A stretch of 64,000 nt of DNA. Source: Legionella sp. PC997 (GTDB lineage Bacteria; Pseudomonadota; Gammaproteobacteria; Legionellales; Legionellaceae). A program made the position numbers and the translations under genes. The notes under the pieces were generated by a model. The model was not told where the DNA came from, did no database searches, and was given only the letters and a program-made list of their open reading frames with translations. Positions 62,456 to 64,000 of the stretch are shown in pieces. The stretch is from NCBI RefSeq assembly GCF_014109825.1, contig NZ_CP059576.1, positions 1,390,001 to 1,454,000 on the forward strand, written 5' to 3'. The stretch's first letter is position 1, and each line of letters begins with the position of its first letter.

Positions 62456-63673
62456 TTAATCTGAATCTCCTGATAACAGCAACGTATTATTTATCCTTAA
62501 AGCCTTTATCAGCAAGAGTCCAACAACCAGGAGCCAAATAATACCTAAAATAATAATAAAACTTAATAAAGGATTTACCATTAGATAGCCCATAACTATG
62601 ACACCCAGTGTTGCAAAACACATGTTAACAAAACTCATCATTGCTGCAGCGCTGGCTTTGTCACTCAGTGCATTTGAAGCAACAAATGACCCACCTGAAA
62701 ATAAGAAACTGCTAAATAAATAAAGACTTCCTGTGATTAGGAAGAACCACAATGAAGATTGGCTTTCTATGTGCCACATCATCAATAAATTAAATATACC
62801 TAGAGCAACTCCTAAAAAGCCAATGGCAATGAGTCGATTTGCTGAGAAACGAGCCAGTAATTGTTTGGCTAATAATCCTCCACAGAGCATGCCAATGATG
62901 TTGAGAATATTCCAATAGCCATACTCTGCTGCTGAGAGTTTCAATATTTCTTCAGCTATTTGAGGACCTGCAGCAGAAAAACAATACGAAATTGCAGAGC
63001 AACAACCTACTACTAATGAAAAAATTACTAATTTAGCAGAAGTCAATGCAGCATAGTAATCACGGATAATGGCCAAGACGTGTATTGATTTGGGATGAGT
63101 TAAGGTTTCACTAAACACGCACGTTCCCCAGAGCATAATTACGCCATGTACCAGTAATATCCAAAAACATCCTTGCCAATTGAGGTATTCTGTAATTAAT
63201 CCACCAAGTACCACAGCGATTCCGATGCCAAGAGCAAAAGACAATACAGAATAGGCCATAGCAGTTTTTCTTTGAGTTTCGGGTAACCATTCATTGATTA
63301 ACATGAAGGTACAGGCAAGTCCGCTTGCCGCACCTAAAGCCGTTATTAGCCTTCCCCCGATTAGTAACCAATAACTTCCTTGTAATAAAGCGAACAAACA
63401 AATGAGAATGCCAACTAAATTAATCACCAGTCCTGTACGTAGGGCTTTTAAGCGTCCATAGCGATTCGCAAGAGGTGCATAGACCAATTGTCCTACTACA
63501 TACCCAATTAAAAAAGCAGAAACTATCCATTCGATAATACCCGGACCTAGAGCATATTCAGATTGAATTTTTGGAAGAGCAGGGGTAATAATCGCTGCTG
63601 AAACTGAAGCGATGGAAATGTAGTTGAGCAACCAAAACAGATTAAATGAAGATGGTTTTCCAGGTGCGCTCAT
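62456..63673 (-). CDS. MFS transporter (Bcr/CflA-like drug efflux)
   Basis: 405 residues, 12 membrane helices. The motif A loop is YAPLANRYGRLKALRTG between helices 2 and 3. PALPKIQSEYALGPGIIEWIVSAFLIGYVVGQ and ALGAASGLACTFMLINEW are typical of the DHA1 Bcr/CflA branch. Substrate unknown. AAGGAC precedes the ATG. It lies 36 bases upstream of the HSL esterase gene on the same strand. Confidence 0.88.
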   Translation of the reverse strand: MSAPGKPSSFNLFWLLNYISIASVSAAIITPALPKIQSEYALGPGIIEWIVSAFLIGYVVGQLVYAPLANRYGRLKALRTGLVINLVGILICLFALLQGSYWLLIGGRLITALGAASGLACTFMLINEWLPETQRKTAMAYSVLSFALGIGIAVVLGGLITEYLNWQGCFWILLVHGVIMLWGTCVFSETLTHPKSIHVLAIIRDYYAALTSAKLVIFSLVVGCCSAISYCFSAAGPQIAEEILKLSAAEYGYWNILNIIGMLCGGLLAKQLLARFSANRLIAIGFLGVALGIFNLLMMWHIESQSSLWFFLITGSLYLFSSFLFSGGSFVASNALSDKASAAAMMSFVNMCFATLGVIVMGYLMVNPLLSFIIILGIIWLLVVGLLLIKALRINNTLLLSGDSD

Positions 63674-63804
63674 GATTGTCCTTAATGAAACTTAAAAATA
63701 AAGGGGTTCCATTGTAAGTTCTTCTTTACCTTAGTCAACATATTCTTTTACTGTGTGAACGCATTATGACCCATAGTTGAGATATTCCAGAATCTGATCG
63801 GAGC

Positions 63805-63999
63805 TTATTCTATAGGGGCTTTGCGAAATGTTCTCACGGTTTTGTTTGTAGCATTATCGATAATTTCACCGCGGATATCATCAAAGTGTCCATTAACTTG
63901 AATCAACATCCATGTGTACAGCTGATCAAGATCATCTCCTGTTTGGGTCGCAATCCTAGCTTCTTTACAGTAAACATTTGCAGTAAATTGCTTGCTCAT
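63805..63999 (-). CDS. Hypothetical protein (64 aa)
   Basis: A short frame starting MSKQFTANVYCKEARIATQ near the right edge, with a plausible beta-strand-rich composition and no signal peptide. The stop codon lies inside the window. The upstream RBS is outside, so the start is not certain. No family recognised. Confidence 0.5.
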   Translation of the reverse strand: MSKQFTANVYCKEARIATQTGDDLDQLYTWMLIQVNGHFDDIRGEIIDNATNKTVRTFRKAPIE

Positions 64000-64000
64000 T

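Overview
The window looks like chromosomal DNA from a Legionella species, probably not L. pneumophila. The evidence is the AT-rich coding sequence, a close relative of the Legionella major acid phosphatase Map, and eukaryotic-like genes scattered among housekeeping genes (F-box, ankyrin, CaaX-tailed PARG and acidic low-complexity proteins). It opens with the 3' part of a 23S rRNA gene. No 5S gene follows it in the 256 bases before the first protein gene.

Layout. 1-10 kb: 23S rRNA, a ligase-associated exonuclease plus ATP-dependent DNA ligase pair, an FMN glutamate-synthase-like oxidoreductase with a small zinc-ribbon protein, a ferritin-like C-terminal remnant, an F-box/beta-propeller effector candidate, and a PolX protein whose polymerase active site is degraded. 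10-25 kb: small secreted and unknown proteins, a GNAT, a YrbL-like kinase, two diguanylate cyclases (one with the zinc-sensing CZB domain of DgcZ), a glutamate-cysteine ligase-like/class II amidotransferase pair, Maf, an ankyrin membrane protein and an unknown effector-like protein. 25-45 kb: an outer-membrane protein, a secreted GH5 cellulase, unknown and lipoprotein genes, an ADP-ribosyltransferase-like gene beside a bacterial-type PARG ending in a CaaX box, an S9 peptidase, a response-regulator cyclase with a MASE1 histidine kinase, a sedolisin protease paired with a BNR-repeat secreted protein, a solute-binding protein, a cytochrome c and Map.

45.9-50.6 kb is the most unusual locus. It encodes a DUF692 (MNIO) and DUF2063 pair that converges on a DUF2282 precursor peptide. 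These are the parts of a bufferin (Gig) type metal-binding RiPP. The precursor gene lies between an M32 carboxypeptidase and an overlapping membrane-bound nucleotide cyclase, and no DoxX gene is in sight.

51-64 kb: a Ser/Glu-rich protein with 15-bp coding repeats and a palindrome over its promoter, a CrtC-like protein overlapping a chorismate-lyase-like gene, a GT39 glycosyltransferase, an exported NagZ-like GH3 enzyme, a methyltransferase, a ThiM-like kinase with an altered active-site loop, a GCG-type small secreted peptide near a PA0069-family radical SAM protein, a thioesterase, acylphosphatase, an HSL-type esterase and an MFS transporter.

Functional themes are secretion of degradative enzymes (cellulase, sedolisin, S9 peptidase, Map, GH3), cyclic-nucleotide and c-di-GMP signalling, and probable host-directed effectors. 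All assignments come from reading motifs. No database search was run.
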